Positions 10,428 to 19,167 are shown, numbered from the stretch's first letter. The stretch: 64,000 nucleotides of DNA from Aldehydirespirator sp965205155 (GCA_965205155.1 OZ242033.1:1488001-1552000), one strand, 5' to 3'. Program-made: numbers and translations. The notes: generated from the letters alone by a model not told the origin.

Positions 10428-10457
10428 GGGCGTCCCGCACCGGCTACCGTGCCCGCC

Positions 10458-11444
10458 ATGCGTGATCCAGTGAGAGTGGCTGTCACCGGCGCGGCCGGGC
10501 AGATCGGTTACAGCCTGTTGTTCCGCATCGCCTCGGGCTCGATGCTCGGACCCGACCAGCCGGTGATCCTCCAGATGCTGGAGATCCCGCCGGCCATGGA
10601 CGCCCTGCGGGGCGTGGCCATGGAGCTCGACGATTGCGCCTTCGGGCTGCTGGCCGGCATGGTGCTCAGCGACGATCCCGACGGGGCCTTCGACGGAGCG
10701 CAGATCGCTTTGCTGGTGGGCTCGCGGCCCCGCACCAAGGGCATGGAGCGCAAGGACCTGCTGGAGGCCAACGGCGCGATCTTCACCGTGCAGGGCCGGG
10801 CTCTGGCCGCCCGCGCCGCTGATGATCTGCGGGTGCTGGTGGTGGGCAACCCCGCCAACACAAATTGCCTGATCGCCATGAACAACGCCGCAGGGGTGCC
10901 ACGCGAGCGGTTCACGGCCATGACCCGCCTCGACCACAACCGGGCCAAGGCGCAGTTCGCGGCCCGCGTGGGCGCCACCGTGGGCGATGTCCGCAAGATG
11001 ACGATCTGGGGAAACCACTCCGCCACCCAGTACCCCGACCTGTTCCACTGCGAGGTGGGGGGCCGCAACGCAGCCGGACTCGTCGACGACCAGGAATGGC
11101 TCGAGGGAACGTTCATACCAACCGTGCAGCAGCGGGGCGCGGCCATCATCGAGGCTCGTGGCGCCTCGTCGGCCGCCTCCGCAGCCAACGCAGCCGTCGA
11201 CCACGTGCGCGACTGGATGCTGGGCACGCCGCCGGACGACTGGGTGTCGATGGCAGTCCCCTCCGACGGCAGCTACGGCGTGCCCGAAGGGCTGATCTCG
11301 TCGTTCCCGGCCACCTGCGCGGGCGGCGCCTACCAGATTGTCGTGGGACTGGAGATCGACGAGTTCTCGCGGTCCCGCATCGACACCTCCGTGGCTGAGC
11401 TGGCCGCCGAGCGCGACACGGTGGCCTCACTCGGCCTCATCTAA
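10458..11444 (+). CDS. mdh: Malate dehydrogenase
   Basis: 328 residues from ATG 10458; an in-frame GTG at 10449 would add three residues. It has the Rossmann motif VTGAAGQIGYSL, the GSRPRTKGMERKDLL loop with substrate arginines, VGNPANTN, and the catalytic IWGNHSATQYPDL segment, all of the ~330-residue mdh type found in actinobacteria. It converts malate and oxaloacetate in the TCA cycle. TACCGT (10445-10450) ends 7 nt before ATG 10458, which supports that start on a leaderless transcript. Confidence 0.95.
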   Translation: MRDPVRVAVTGAAGQIGYSLLFRIASGSMLGPDQPVILQMLEIPPAMDALRGVAMELDDCAFGLLAGMVLSDDPDGAFDGAQIALLVGSRPRTKGMERKDLLEANGAIFTVQGRALAARAADDLRVLVVGNPANTNCLIAMNNAAGVPRERFTAMTRLDHNRAKAQFAARVGATVGDVRKMTIWGNHSATQYPDLFHCEVGGRNAAGLVDDQEWLEGTFIPTVQQRGAAIIEARGASSAASAANAAVDHVRDWMLGTPPDDWVSMAVPSDGSYGVPEGLISSFPATCAGGAYQIVVGLEIDEFSRSRIDTSVAELAAERDTVASLGLI

Positions 11445-11469
11445 GAGACCGAGCGGGAGGCGGCGCCCC

Positions 11470-12333
11470 GTGCCGGAGCTGCCGGAGATCGCAGCCCACG
11501 CCGAGCGATTGTCGGCTGCGTTCGCGGGGATCCCGCTGGCCCGGTTCGAGCCGCTGCACCCGGCCGTGCTCAAGACCTTCGACCCCAGGCCGGCCGCGGC
11601 CGCGGGCAGGGCGCTCCTGAGGGTGGGCCACCGGGGCAAGTACCTGCTGCTGCACTTCGGAGAGGACGGCAGCGAGCACGATGGTTCGAGCCTGGTGTTC
11701 GCGGTCCATCTCATGCAGGCCGGACGGCTGCGCCGCGACACCAAGAAGGTCCGCAAGCCCCGCGGCGGCATGGCCCGCTGGACCTTCGCCGACGACTCGG
11801 CGCTGCTGCTCACCGAGGCCGGTACCGAACGCCGGGCAGGAGTGTGGCTGATCGCCGGTGACCCGGCCTCCGTCGAGCCACTGGCACGTCTCGGCCCCGA
11901 CGCCGACTCGATCAGCCGCGACGAGCTCGCTCGACGCCTGGCTGCAGCCAGCGAGCGCGTGCACGGCTTCCTGCGCGACCAGTCGCATCTGGCCGGGGTA
12001 GGCCGTCTGCTGGCCAACGAGATACTGCACTCGGCCAAGGTCTCGCCCTTCGCCAACACAGCGCGCCTCGACGTCGACGCCGTGGACCGCCTTCACGCTG
12101 CCATCAACACATCCATCACGCGGGGCTTGGCTGCAGAGCGTGCCCTAGAAGACATGGGCCGTTCCGAGGACCGCCCGAATGACGTGCACCACCGGGTGGG
12201 CCAGCCGTGCCCGGCATGCGAGGACACGGTGCGCTCGGTGGAGTACCGCCGCTACCGGGTGGCCTACTGCCCGACCTGCCAGACGGGCGGCAAGGTGCTG
12301 GCCGACAACACCACCAGCCGCTTCCTGAAGTAA
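11470..12333 (+). CDS. Fpg/Nei-family DNA glycosylase
   Basis: 287 residues from GTG 11470, preceded by GGGAGG; the frame is open further upstream but family proteins must begin at the catalytic N-terminus. The mature start PELPE gives the catalytic Pro and Glu. A lysine lies in GKYLLLHF, a helix-two-turn-helix in SHLAGVGRLLANEILHSAK, and a C-terminal zinc finger is formed by CPAC and CPTC. These enzymes excise oxidised bases and cleave the abasic site. The finger is followed by an unusual TGGKVLADNTTSRFLK tail, typical of an actinobacterial branch. Fpg-like versus Nei-like specificity is not certain. Confidence 0.88.
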   Translation: MPELPEIAAHAERLSAAFAGIPLARFEPLHPAVLKTFDPRPAAAAGRALLRVGHRGKYLLLHFGEDGSEHDGSSLVFAVHLMQAGRLRRDTKKVRKPRGGMARWTFADDSALLLTEAGTERRAGVWLIAGDPASVEPLARLGPDADSISRDELARRLAAASERVHGFLRDQSHLAGVGRLLANEILHSAKVSPFANTARLDVDAVDRLHAAINTSITRGLAAERALEDMGRSEDRPNDVHHRVGQPCPACEDTVRSVEYRRYRVAYCPTCQTGGKVLADNTTSRFLK

Positions 12334-12356
12334 GAGGCCGAGCGGATAGGGGCTCG

Positions 12357-12758
12357 TCAGGCCGCCCCGGCCAGGACGGCACCAATAGCCTCCATGGCCG
12401 GGCGGGCCGCGAGCAGCAGCCGAGGATCGCCGCTGAACCGCAGCCGCCCCTCGGCGAAGGCGCGTTGGGCGGATCCGCCCCCGATCGCGATCGCTCGAGC
12501 CGTGTCGCGATCCGAAGCCAGCGTCACGACCGGTTGACCGTGCGCCTCGCCCGCGCGCCCGACCGCGGCCGACACCCGACCCGAGGCGATACGCACATGC
12601 CAGCAGAAGACGGAGGCGTCATCGCCGGAAGCGTGGTACTCCAGCACCAAACCGACCGTGCCGTCGACACGGCACTCCGACAGGGCGGCGTCGAGCCAGT
12701 CCACCCACTCGTCAGAAGGGAACACGGGCATGTCGGCGGGAGTCCGCTCGGCGGTCAT
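12357..12758 (-). CDS. SCP2-like sterol/lipid-binding domain protein
   Basis: 133 residues. The C-terminal half (TLASDRDTARAIAIGG, AFAEGRLRFSGDPRLLL) resembles the SCP2 sterol-carrier fold common in actinobacterial lipid metabolism, where it binds acyl or sterol ligands without catalysis. The identification rests on that pattern only. TAGTGT (12768-12773) lies 9 nt upstream of the ATG on the minus strand, back to back with the promoter of the sulfate-permease gene. Confidence 0.65.
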   Translation of the reverse strand: MTAERTPADMPVFPSDEWVDWLDAALSECRVDGTVGLVLEYHASGDDASVFCWHVRIASGRVSAAVGRAGEAHGQPVVTLASDRDTARAIAIGGGSAQRAFAEGRLRFSGDPRLLLAARPAMEAIGAVLAGAA

Positions 12759-12767
12759 CGACGACGC

Positions 12768-12789
12768 ACACTACCGGCGCTCGTAACCT
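12768..12789. promoter_or_regulatory. Divergent leaderless promoters
   Basis: The minus-strand hexamer TAGTGT (12768-12773) serves the SCP2-like gene starting at 12758. The plus-strand hexamer TAACCT (12784-12789) ends 6 nt before ATG 12796 of the SulP gene. Only 37 nt separate the two start codons, so both transcripts must be essentially leaderless. Confidence 0.55.
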
Positions 12790-12795
12790 GACTTC

Positions 12796-14292
12796 ATGTC
12801 CCGTCCGAGCACCGGTGATCTGATAGCCGGAGTTTCGGTCGCGCTTGTCGCCATCCCGCAGTCGCTGGCCTATGCCGAGCTAGCCGGACTCCCGCCCCAC
12901 TTCGGCCTCTACGCGACAGCGCTGCCGCTGTTGCTGGCCGCGTTCTTCGTGTCGTCGCGGTACGTGCAGACCGGACCGGTGGCGCTCACCGCTCTGCTCA
13001 CCTTCGGGGCACTGTCCGGGGTGGCTGAGCCCGGCGAAGCCGACTACATCCGGAGCGCGGCGATGCTTGCCCTGCTCGTGGGCCTCATACGGCTGTTGCT
13101 CGGGATGGTTCGCATGGGCAGGGTGGCCTACCTGCTGTCGGAGCCGGTCGTCACCGGTTTCACCGCAGGTGCGGCGGTGGTGATCATGGCCTCGCAGCTC
13201 CCCAAGATCTTCGACGTCGACCCCGACGGGGAGGTCCTGGTGGCGGCGCTGCGGGCCCTGAATCAGCCCGACGAATGGCGCTGGTCGGCCATCGCCTTCG
13301 CGGCGGCGACAGTGGTACTGATGCTCGGTGGCCGTCACATCCACCGGCTTTTCCCCGGTGTGCTGGTGGCAGTCATCGCGGGTGTGATAGTGGCCGGCGC
13401 TAGCGGCTACGAGGGCACGAGAGTCGGTGACCTCGACGGCGGCTTCATACCCCTGACCCTCGACTTCGCGTGGTCGGCGGCACCCAGCCTGCTGCTGCCC
13501 GCGGTTGTGATCGCCCTGGTGGGCTTCGCGGAGACGGCCGCCATCGCCCGCACATACGCGGCGGCCGATCGCCTTGCGTGGAACGCCAACCGCGAGATGG
13601 TGAGCCAGGGCGTCGCCAACCTCGCCTCCGCGGTGGCGGGCGCCTTCCCTGTGGACGGCTCGTTCTCGCGCACCTCGCTCAACCGGCTGGCCGGCGCCAC
13701 CAGCGCCTGGTCGGGAGCGATCACCGGAGCGTTCGTGCTGATCGTGTTGCCGCTCGCCTTCCTGCTGGAGGATCTCCCCACCGCGGTGCTCGGTGTCATC
13801 GTGATCGTCGTCGTGCTGAGTCTGGTCGATGTCAAGGAGATGGTCCGCCTGCCGCGGGGCTCGTTCCCCCAGTCCCTGGTGGGGGCAGGAACCACTGTCT
13901 CCACCATCGCCTTCGCACCGCGGGTTGAGCGTGGTGTCCTGGTGGGGATTGGCTTGGCGATCGCCGTGCACCTCTATCGCGAACTGCAGGTCGCCGCGCC
14001 CGGGGAGCGTGATGGCGACACGCTCATCGTCCGGCCCAAGGGGGTGATCTGGTTCGCTACGGTGCCTCAGTTGGAGCGGGTCGTGCGTGAGGAGTTGGCC
14101 GGCCATTCGGACATCGCCTCGGTCGTTGTGGACCTGACCGGGGTGGGCAGGCTCGACTACTCCGGTGCCGTGACGCTGCGTCGCATTGTGGAGAGGATCT
14201 CGGCCGGCGGTGTGAAGGTCTCTGTGGCCGGCATTCCTCCCAGCGCGTCCGGGGCGGCGCGCGCCGAACTGGAGAACTACGAATCTCCCTGA
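12796..14292 (+). CDS. SulP-family anion transporter with STAS domain
   Basis: 498 residues. About ten to twelve membrane segments precede a STAS domain at ~400-490 (DLTGVGRLDYSG). The N-terminal block GVSVALVAIPQSLAYAELAGLP and the NREMVSQGVANL / GSFSRTSLNRLAGA segments are hallmarks of the family. SulP proteins carry sulfate, bicarbonate, dicarboxylates or other anions across the plasma membrane, so the substrate is open. Its ATG is 6 nt after TAACCT. The desaturase gene follows 27 nt after the stop but has its own promoter hexamer. Confidence 0.9.
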   Translation: MSRPSTGDLIAGVSVALVAIPQSLAYAELAGLPPHFGLYATALPLLLAAFFVSSRYVQTGPVALTALLTFGALSGVAEPGEADYIRSAAMLALLVGLIRLLLGMVRMGRVAYLLSEPVVTGFTAGAAVVIMASQLPKIFDVDPDGEVLVAALRALNQPDEWRWSAIAFAAATVVLMLGGRHIHRLFPGVLVAVIAGVIVAGASGYEGTRVGDLDGGFIPLTLDFAWSAAPSLLLPAVVIALVGFAETAAIARTYAAADRLAWNANREMVSQGVANLASAVAGAFPVDGSFSRTSLNRLAGATSAWSGAITGAFVLIVLPLAFLLEDLPTAVLGVIVIVVVLSLVDVKEMVRLPRGSFPQSLVGAGTTVSTIAFAPRVERGVLVGIGLAIAVHLYRELQVAAPGERDGDTLIVRPKGVIWFATVPQLERVVREELAGHSDIASVVVDLTGVGRLDYSGAVTLRRIVERISAGGVKVSVAGIPPSASGAARAELENYESP

Positions 14293-14319
14293 CGCCAGAA
14301 TCCCCTAGTGTTGAGTGCG

Positions 14320-15333
14320 ATGACCGAGGCGGCCGCCTCCCCGTCGCACGAGGAGCTGGTGGCGACCATGACCGGGGGCATGGCCCGCTCCGGCCTGCCC
14401 GCCTTCGAGGGTTCGGAGCGCCTGCGCCCCGACGGTCGGCCCCGCCCGGAGTTCCGTGACCAACTGCGACGGATCCCCGACACCCTCAACGCGTTGACGG
14501 TGGTGGCGACGCTCGCCGCGGCGGTGGCACTGGTCGCGGCTGTCATCGCACTCGACCACTGGCCGGCCACAGCCGTCGCGGTGCCGGTCATGGGAATCGT
14601 GATGCTGCGGATGTTCATCCTGCACCATGAGGCGGCCCACCGCCTGCTGTTCTCCAACCGCCTCGCCAACGACATTGTGGGCGTCAACATCCTGGGGTGG
14701 CTGCCCTTCGGCACCGGCACTCACCACTACCGGCGGGGCCATGTGAACCACCACCGCGACGAGTTCGGCCCCAAGGAGCCCGACTTCCTGCTGTACTCCT
14801 TCTACCCGGTGCCGCGGGACTCGATGCGTCGCAAACTCTTGCGGGACCTCTTCGGCGTGTCGGGCTACCGGATCGTCAAGCCCCGCTTCACAGGACTCGT
14901 GCGGCCCCCGTTCCTGGTGTTGAGCCTGCGGTTCTTCGCCGGGCAGGCGCTGGTGTTCGGCGCCTTCTGGGTTGCCGGTCACCCGTGGCTCTACCTGGTG
15001 CTGTGGGTGTTGCCCTACTTCACCTACTACCAGGTGGTCAACCGTCTGCGGGCCATAGCCGAGCACGGCGGGATGACGCGCACGCCCGACCGCCGCAACA
15101 CCACCCACCACGTTCGCCAGAGCGCCGCGGCCCGCCTGTTGCTGGTGCCCTACAACGTGGGCTACCACCTGGCCCACCATGTGGACTCAGGTATCCCGGC
15201 CCGCAACCTCCCCAGGCTGCAGAAGGCCCTGGAGGAGGACGGCTACCTGCCTGCCGAAGCGATCTGGCCCAGCTACCGGTCGCTGTGGCAGGCCCTGGTG
15301 CGGTCGGAGCCCGAGCCAGCCGGGGCGGCCTGA
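14320..15333 (+). CDS. Membrane fatty-acid desaturase family protein
   Basis: 337 residues from ATG 14320; a GTG at 14308 is in frame, but TAGTGT (14306-14311) overlaps it and ends 8 nt before the ATG, favouring the ATG. Three histidine boxes are present: HHEAAH (HX3-4H), HVNHH, and HLAHH near the C-terminus, with hydrophobic segments between them. These bind the di-iron centre of membrane desaturases and hydroxylases. It acts on acyl lipids, or possibly carotenoid- or terpene-type substrates, which sequence alone does not settle. Confidence 0.87.
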   Translation: MTEAAASPSHEELVATMTGGMARSGLPAFEGSERLRPDGRPRPEFRDQLRRIPDTLNALTVVATLAAAVALVAAVIALDHWPATAVAVPVMGIVMLRMFILHHEAAHRLLFSNRLANDIVGVNILGWLPFGTGTHHYRRGHVNHHRDEFGPKEPDFLLYSFYPVPRDSMRRKLLRDLFGVSGYRIVKPRFTGLVRPPFLVLSLRFFAGQALVFGAFWVAGHPWLYLVLWVLPYFTYYQVVNRLRAIAEHGGMTRTPDRRNTTHHVRQSAAARLLLVPYNVGYHLAHHVDSGIPARNLPRLQKALEEDGYLPAEAIWPSYRSLWQALVRSEPEPAGAA

Positions 15334-15354
15334 TCTCCGGCTCGGCTCGGCCTC

Positions 15355-15750
15355 TCAGAACGAGAAGCCGTCCAGAACCTGCTTGAGGGCCTCGGTGTCC
15401 TCGGAGCCGAGCACGACCCTCGAGTTGGTGGCCACGTAGACGATGTCGAGGTTGATGCCGGCGCTCGAGACCATCCGGGCCAGCTCGGCCAGCTCACCCG
15501 GCCGGTCCTTGGCCTGGACCACCACCACCTCGCGCTCGCGGGTGACGGTCGGTCCTTGCGTGTTGGCCAGCGCCCGGTACACCGGCTCGCTGTGGGGCAC
15601 GAGGATGTGAAGCTCGGCCGATTGGCCGTTGCCCATGCAGGTTGCCGCCGCGATGTTCACGCCCGCGTCGCTGATCGCGGTGGCCACTTTGGCCAGCGCT
15701 CCCGGTTTGTTCTCCAATTCGATCACCAGGTCGCTGGCCAGAGTTGACAT
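15355..15750 (-). CDS. Tandem ACT-domain protein
   Basis: 131 residues from ATG 15750, which follows a strong GAGGAGGG. Two ACT domains fill it: LVIELENKPGALAKVATAISD (first) and VVVQAKDRPGELAELARMVSS (second). ACT domains bind amino acids or other small ligands and control enzymes; stand-alone tandem ACT proteins are thought to be sensors. It lies 100 nt downstream of the selenoprotein gene on the same strand. In that gap is the same 16-nt element (one mismatch) found before the corrinoid operon, so its job may be tied to C1 or selenium metabolism (inference). Confidence 0.85.
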   Translation of the reverse strand: MSTLASDLVIELENKPGALAKVATAISDAGVNIAAATCMGNGQSAELHILVPHSEPVYRALANTQGPTVTREREVVVVQAKDRPGELAELARMVSSAGINLDIVYVATNSRVVLGSEDTEALKQVLDGFSF

Positions 15751-15802
15751 GAGAGCGGATCCCTCCTCGGGTTGTGGAGCCCGGTGCGCTCGCCCGGGCG
15801 GG

Positions 15803-15818
15803 TAGGGAACGGACTGTA
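15803..15818 (-). promoter_or_regulatory. Promoter-like element shared with the corrinoid operon
   Basis: Read on the minus strand this is TACAGTCCGTTCCCTA; the sequence at 45565-45580 is TACAGTCCGTTCCGTA, 15 of 16 identical. TACAGT fits the TANNNT -10 used elsewhere here. It would start a transcript with a ~55-nt leader before the ACT-domain gene. Confidence 0.45.
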
Positions 15819-15850
15819 GAGCACAACCGTGCCGCTGTGAAGCCCGGTCA

Positions 15851-16366
15851 TCAGGACCCGGTGAGAAGGCGAAGCGTGGGCTCGACAGCAGCGTCGGCCC
15901 GGACCATGACCGCGGCCTCATCGATTCCGCCCAGCGGGTGGTCGACGGCCACGATCCGCAGATCGGGCACCCCGAGGGTCTGGGCCACTCCGGTGGCCAG
16001 TGTCCGGAAGCTGGTCGTCGCCAACAGGACGGTGGGCGTGCCGGCCGACTCGAGGTTGACGGAGTCGTGGACACTCCACGACGTGCAACTTCCTCAATCG
16101 GCTGAGCCGGTGAGTACCACCTCTGCCTCCGCCAGGCGGGCCAGCAGGTCGTCAGGTGCGGGCAGGGCGGCGTTCTTGCGTTCCACGACCTCCACCCTCG
16201 CGCCGGTGCGAGCCGCGAGCTGTTCCGCCACACGGCCAAGCAACAGGCCGGCGTTCGGCTTGGAGTTGTCGAGAATCCCGATGCGCTTGCCGGCCATCAC
16301 CGGCTCGGACGGCGCGAGGCCAGCGGCCGACGGTCCGACCGCTCCCTCAGGTGCGTAGATCTTCAT
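15851..16366 (-). CDS. UGSC-family selenoprotein (Sec encoded by internal TGA)
   Basis: 171 residues when the TGA at 16094-16096 is read as selenocysteine. The first 90 residues (ATG 16366, GGAG upstream) contain VMAGKRIGILDNSKPNAGLL, a Rossmann-like start. Immediately after VLTGSAD comes Sec-Gly-Ser-Cys-Thr-Ser-Trp, the UGSC signature that names the family. The frame then stays open for 80 more residues (VNLESAGTPTVLLATTSF, LRIVAVDHPLGG) to a TGA at 15851-15853. A bacterial SECIS-like hairpin starts 11 nt after the TGA. Family function is unknown; a thiol/selenol redox role is assumed from the Sec-X-X-Cys arrangement. The 370-codon partner gene lies directly upstream on the same strand. Standard gene callers would stop at residue 90. 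The organism must carry selA, selB and tRNA-Sec elsewhere. Confidence 0.88.
16064..16082 (-). promoter_or_regulatory. Bacterial SECIS-like hairpin
   Basis: On the minus strand GTCGTGG pairs perfectly with CCACGAC around the loop AGTGT. The loop begins 18 nt after the TGA Sec codon and has G as its second base. Both fit the general bacterial SECIS description (apical loop about 16-37 nt from UGA, a G in the first two loop bases). The hairpin lies inside the coding region, as is normal in bacteria. Confidence 0.75.
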
Positions 16367-16405
16367 CGGCGGACTCCATTCTCGCTCACAGGGGCAGACA
16401 TGGGC

Positions 16406-17446
16406 TCAAGCCTCCACGGCCACGGTGGCGCTTCGGGTCATGCCCCAGCTCGGGATGACCGAGCTGTGCTTGCCCGGTCCTCCGACGACGACGATCCTGA
16501 TGTTGCCGGGATGCTCCGTGATGGGCAGGGGCTCGTCGTCGCCCACAGCCTCCTGCCAGGGCGCCCACGCCCGTAGCGCGAAGGCGGCCCGCAGGTCGCC
16601 GGCGCGCAGGCGGGCCCGCTCGTGCAGGTAGGACGCCACATGGCTGCGGGTCCAGCCCGCGGCCGCGCAGGCCGAGGCGTGCTCGGGGCACATCATCACG
16701 AAGAACTCGGCTCCGCTGACGGGCGCGTTGTTGGATCCCAGCGAGGCCATGGCCGAGGCCGCCTTGTCGAGGATGGCCGCCGGCTCGCTCGACTCCATGT
16801 CGTGGAAGTTGTGGGGCGCCTCGCCGCAGTGCACCGTGACCGCGGAGGGCGCGTCCACACCGACACTGGCTGCGTAGCCTCCCCAGGGCGACTCGGCCAG
16901 GTTCTCGGCCACGCAGTAGGTGTACTTAGCCGGCCCGCCCTGGGTGGAGGCATCGCCCGAACCGGGGACCGCGCCAGCGACGTGAAGCAGCAGCAGGCGC
17001 AGCGCCCGGCCGGTGGCTGCGTTGGCCAGATTCCCGGGGCCGAAGGCGCCGAGCCCGGCGTTGTAGCCGGCGGTTCGGGCGATCTCGCCGTGCACGATGA
17101 GCAGTGGCGCCACTGGATGAGTGGTGGCGTTGACGCCTCGCAGGTTGACCTCCGGCCGGGCGAGAGCCCTCACCCCGGCAACGAGAACGGGCAGATGCTC
17201 GGGGCGGCAGCCGGCCAGCACCGCGTTGACCGCGATCACGCGCCGGGTGGCCACCCCGGACCGGGGCGGCAGGGTGGCTACGGGCTCGTCGGGGTCGCCG
17301 AGACTGCCGGCCAGCATGGCGTCGACCCGCTCGGGCGTGGGGGCCATCAGCGGCAGCCCGTCACCCCAGCCGCGCTCCGCGTAGCAGTCCCGGACCGCCT
17401 CGGGGTCGTCGGATGCCACGTCGAGCATCTCCAGCGGGTCTGCCAC
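16406..17446 (-). CDS. Conserved protein paired with the UGSC selenoprotein, function unknown
   Basis: 346 residues from GTG 17446; an ATG at 17518 would add 24 residues that look unconserved. The recognisable body begins at RDCYAERGWGDGLPL. Notable segments are NAVLAGCRPEHLPVLVAGV, GVNATTHPVAPLLIVHG and a C-terminal GGPGKHSSVIPSWG. No catalytic motif I can name. It is directly upstream of the UGSC gene and in the same frame: between its TGA (16406-16408) and the UGSC ATG there is no other stop, but a GGAG before 16366 and no SECIS-like hairpin after this TGA argue for a normal stop. I recall such proteins next to UGSC genes, so a two-component complex is likely (inference). Confidence 0.7.
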   Translation of the reverse strand: MADPLEMLDVASDDPEAVRDCYAERGWGDGLPLMAPTPERVDAMLAGSLGDPDEPVATLPPRSGVATRRVIAVNAVLAGCRPEHLPVLVAGVRALARPEVNLRGVNATTHPVAPLLIVHGEIARTAGYNAGLGAFGPGNLANAATGRALRLLLLHVAGAVPGSGDASTQGGPAKYTYCVAENLAESPWGGYAASVGVDAPSAVTVHCGEAPHNFHDMESSEPAAILDKAASAMASLGSNNAPVSGAEFFVMMCPEHASACAAAGWTRSHVASYLHERARLRAGDLRAAFALRAWAPWQEAVGDDEPLPITEHPGNIRIVVVGGPGKHSSVIPSWGMTRSATVAVEA

Positions 17447-17631
17447 GAGCCCCAGTCTGCTGGCTGCTGGACGTTCCTGCTCCAGGTGGGCGTGTGAGCC
17501 GGTCAATGGGGAGCGCATCGCTTCCCGGCAAGACGGGTACGAGCTGGTATTTCACTACATGAAAGATAACGATAGAGATACACATGGTGCATCGGCGCGA
17601 AGGGTGATCGACGTTGCACTAGCCTGCGGAT

Positions 17632-19167
17632 ATGAGCACCGAGCGTCGACGCCGGCGGCCGCGACAGGCCGCGGTCACCGAGCCGGGCGGTCCTGTCCAG
17701 CCGCCGTGGCGGCTGCATGAGCGACGGTTCGATCCGACACCGATCGTCAGTGACGACGAGTTGGAGGCAATCCACGCCGCGTCGCTGACCGTGCTTCGCG
17801 ACACCGGAATGGAGTTCCTGCATCCGACGGCTCGGCGGATGTGGGCCGAGGCCGGGGCCAAGGTCGACGGGGATCGGGTGCGCTTCGACCCGGAGATGGT
17901 CACCGAACTGGTGGCCACCGCGCCCGGCGAGTTCGTGCTGCACGCCCCCGACCCGTCCCGCCATCTGCCGATGGGTGGGCGCAGCGTGGCCTTTGGTTCG
18001 GTGGCCAGCCCTCCGAACGCGGCCGACCGGGCCGGCGGCCGGCGCACCGGCAACCGGGAGGACTTCCGGAGGCTGGTGATGCTCAGCGAGGTGCTCAACG
18101 CGGTCGGTTTCCAGGGTGGCTATCCGGTCGAGCCGGTGGACGTGCACGCATCGGTACGCCATCTGGTGGCTACCCGCGATCTGCTGACGCTGACCGGCAA
18201 GGCTCTTCACTGTTACTCACTCGGGGCTCGGCGCAACCTTGACTGCCTGGAGATGGTGCGCATCGTGCGCGGCGTCAGCGATGAGGAGCTGGAGGCGCAG
18301 CCGTCGATCTTCACCGTGGTGAACTGCAACTCGCCGCTGCGTCTCGACACGCCCATGCTTGAGGGGATCCTCCAGTACTCGGCTCGCAACCAGGTGGTGG
18401 CGGTCACCCCGTTCACGCTGGCCGGGGCGATGGCGCCGGTCACGGTGGCCGGCGCGGTGGTGCAGCAGAACGCCGAGGCCCTGGCCGGCATCGCCTTCTG
18501 CCAACTGGTGAGGCCGGGTTCGCCGGTGATCTATGGAGGATTCACCTCCAACGTCGACATGCAGTCGGGCGCCCCCGCCTTCGGCACCCCCGAGTACATG
18601 CAGGCGGTTCTGCTCGGGGGCCAGCTCGCTCGCCGGTACGGCGTCCCCTACCGGTCCTCCAACGTCTGCGCGGCCAACGCGGTGGACGCCCAGGCCGCCT
18701 ACGAGAGCGTGTTCTCGCTGTGGGCGGTGGTGACGGGCGGCGCCCACATGGTGATGCACGGGGCGGGGTGGATGGAGGGCGGGCTGCAGGCCTGCTACGA
18801 GAAGATGGTCATCGACGCCGACATGATCGGCATGGTGGGGGAGTTCCTGCGGCCGCTGGCCACCGACGCCGACTCTCTGGCGGTGGAGGCCATCGCCGAG
18901 GTCGGCCCGGGCGGGCACTTCTTCGGCACCGCCCACACCCTGGCCCGCTACCGGGACGCGTTCTTCAAGCCGATGGTGTCGGACTGGCGCAACTACGAGA
19001 CCTGGGTCGAGGCCGGCTCGCCCACCGCCCTGGACCATGCCGAGCGCCTGGTGGGCGAGCTCCTGGCTGCCTACGAGCCCCCACGGCTGGCCGATGACGT
19101 CCGGGCCGAACTCGACGACTTCACCGACCGGCGCATAGCCGAGGGCGGTGTCGAAACCGACTTCTAG
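17632..19167 (+). CDS. MttB-family trimethylamine/glycine betaine methyltransferase, non-Pyl
   Basis: 511 residues. Segments such as PVEPVDVHASVRHL, NSPLRLDTPMLEG, TLAGAMAPVTVAGAV, GAPAFGTPEYMQA and DAQAAYESVFSLWA are those of the MttB family. The whole ORF is open with no internal TAG, so it lacks pyrrolysine and belongs with the MtgB-like enzymes that demethylate quaternary amines onto a corrinoid protein. A second paralogue is at 39028-40560, beside the corrinoid protein and reactivase genes that this one would need. TAGCCT (17620-17625) ends 6 nt before the ATG. It is followed by a Rieske oxygenase and a dimethylglycine dehydrogenase-like gene. The substrate is probably a methylated amine, exact identity unknown. 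Confidence 0.85.
   Translation: MSTERRRRRPRQAAVTEPGGPVQPPWRLHERRFDPTPIVSDDELEAIHAASLTVLRDTGMEFLHPTARRMWAEAGAKVDGDRVRFDPEMVTELVATAPGEFVLHAPDPSRHLPMGGRSVAFGSVASPPNAADRAGGRRTGNREDFRRLVMLSEVLNAVGFQGGYPVEPVDVHASVRHLVATRDLLTLTGKALHCYSLGARRNLDCLEMVRIVRGVSDEELEAQPSIFTVVNCNSPLRLDTPMLEGILQYSARNQVVAVTPFTLAGAMAPVTVAGAVVQQNAEALAGIAFCQLVRPGSPVIYGGFTSNVDMQSGAPAFGTPEYMQAVLLGGQLARRYGVPYRSSNVCAANAVDAQAAYESVFSLWAVVTGGAHMVMHGAGWMEGGLQACYEKMVIDADMIGMVGEFLRPLATDADSLAVEAIAEVGPGGHFFGTAHTLARYRDAFFKPMVSDWRNYETWVEAGSPTALDHAERLVGELLAAYEPPRLADDVRAELDDFTDRRIAEGGVETDF

Noticed and set aside
8598..11204. 868-codon open frame on the minus strand
   Set aside because: It is antisense to the ABC exporter and mdh genes; low-complexity His/Gly/Arg composition is typical of a high-GC shadow frame.
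16406..16408. A second selenocysteine codon at the end of the UGSC partner gene
   Set aside because: No SECIS-like hairpin at the right distance, and a ribosome site for the next gene follows.
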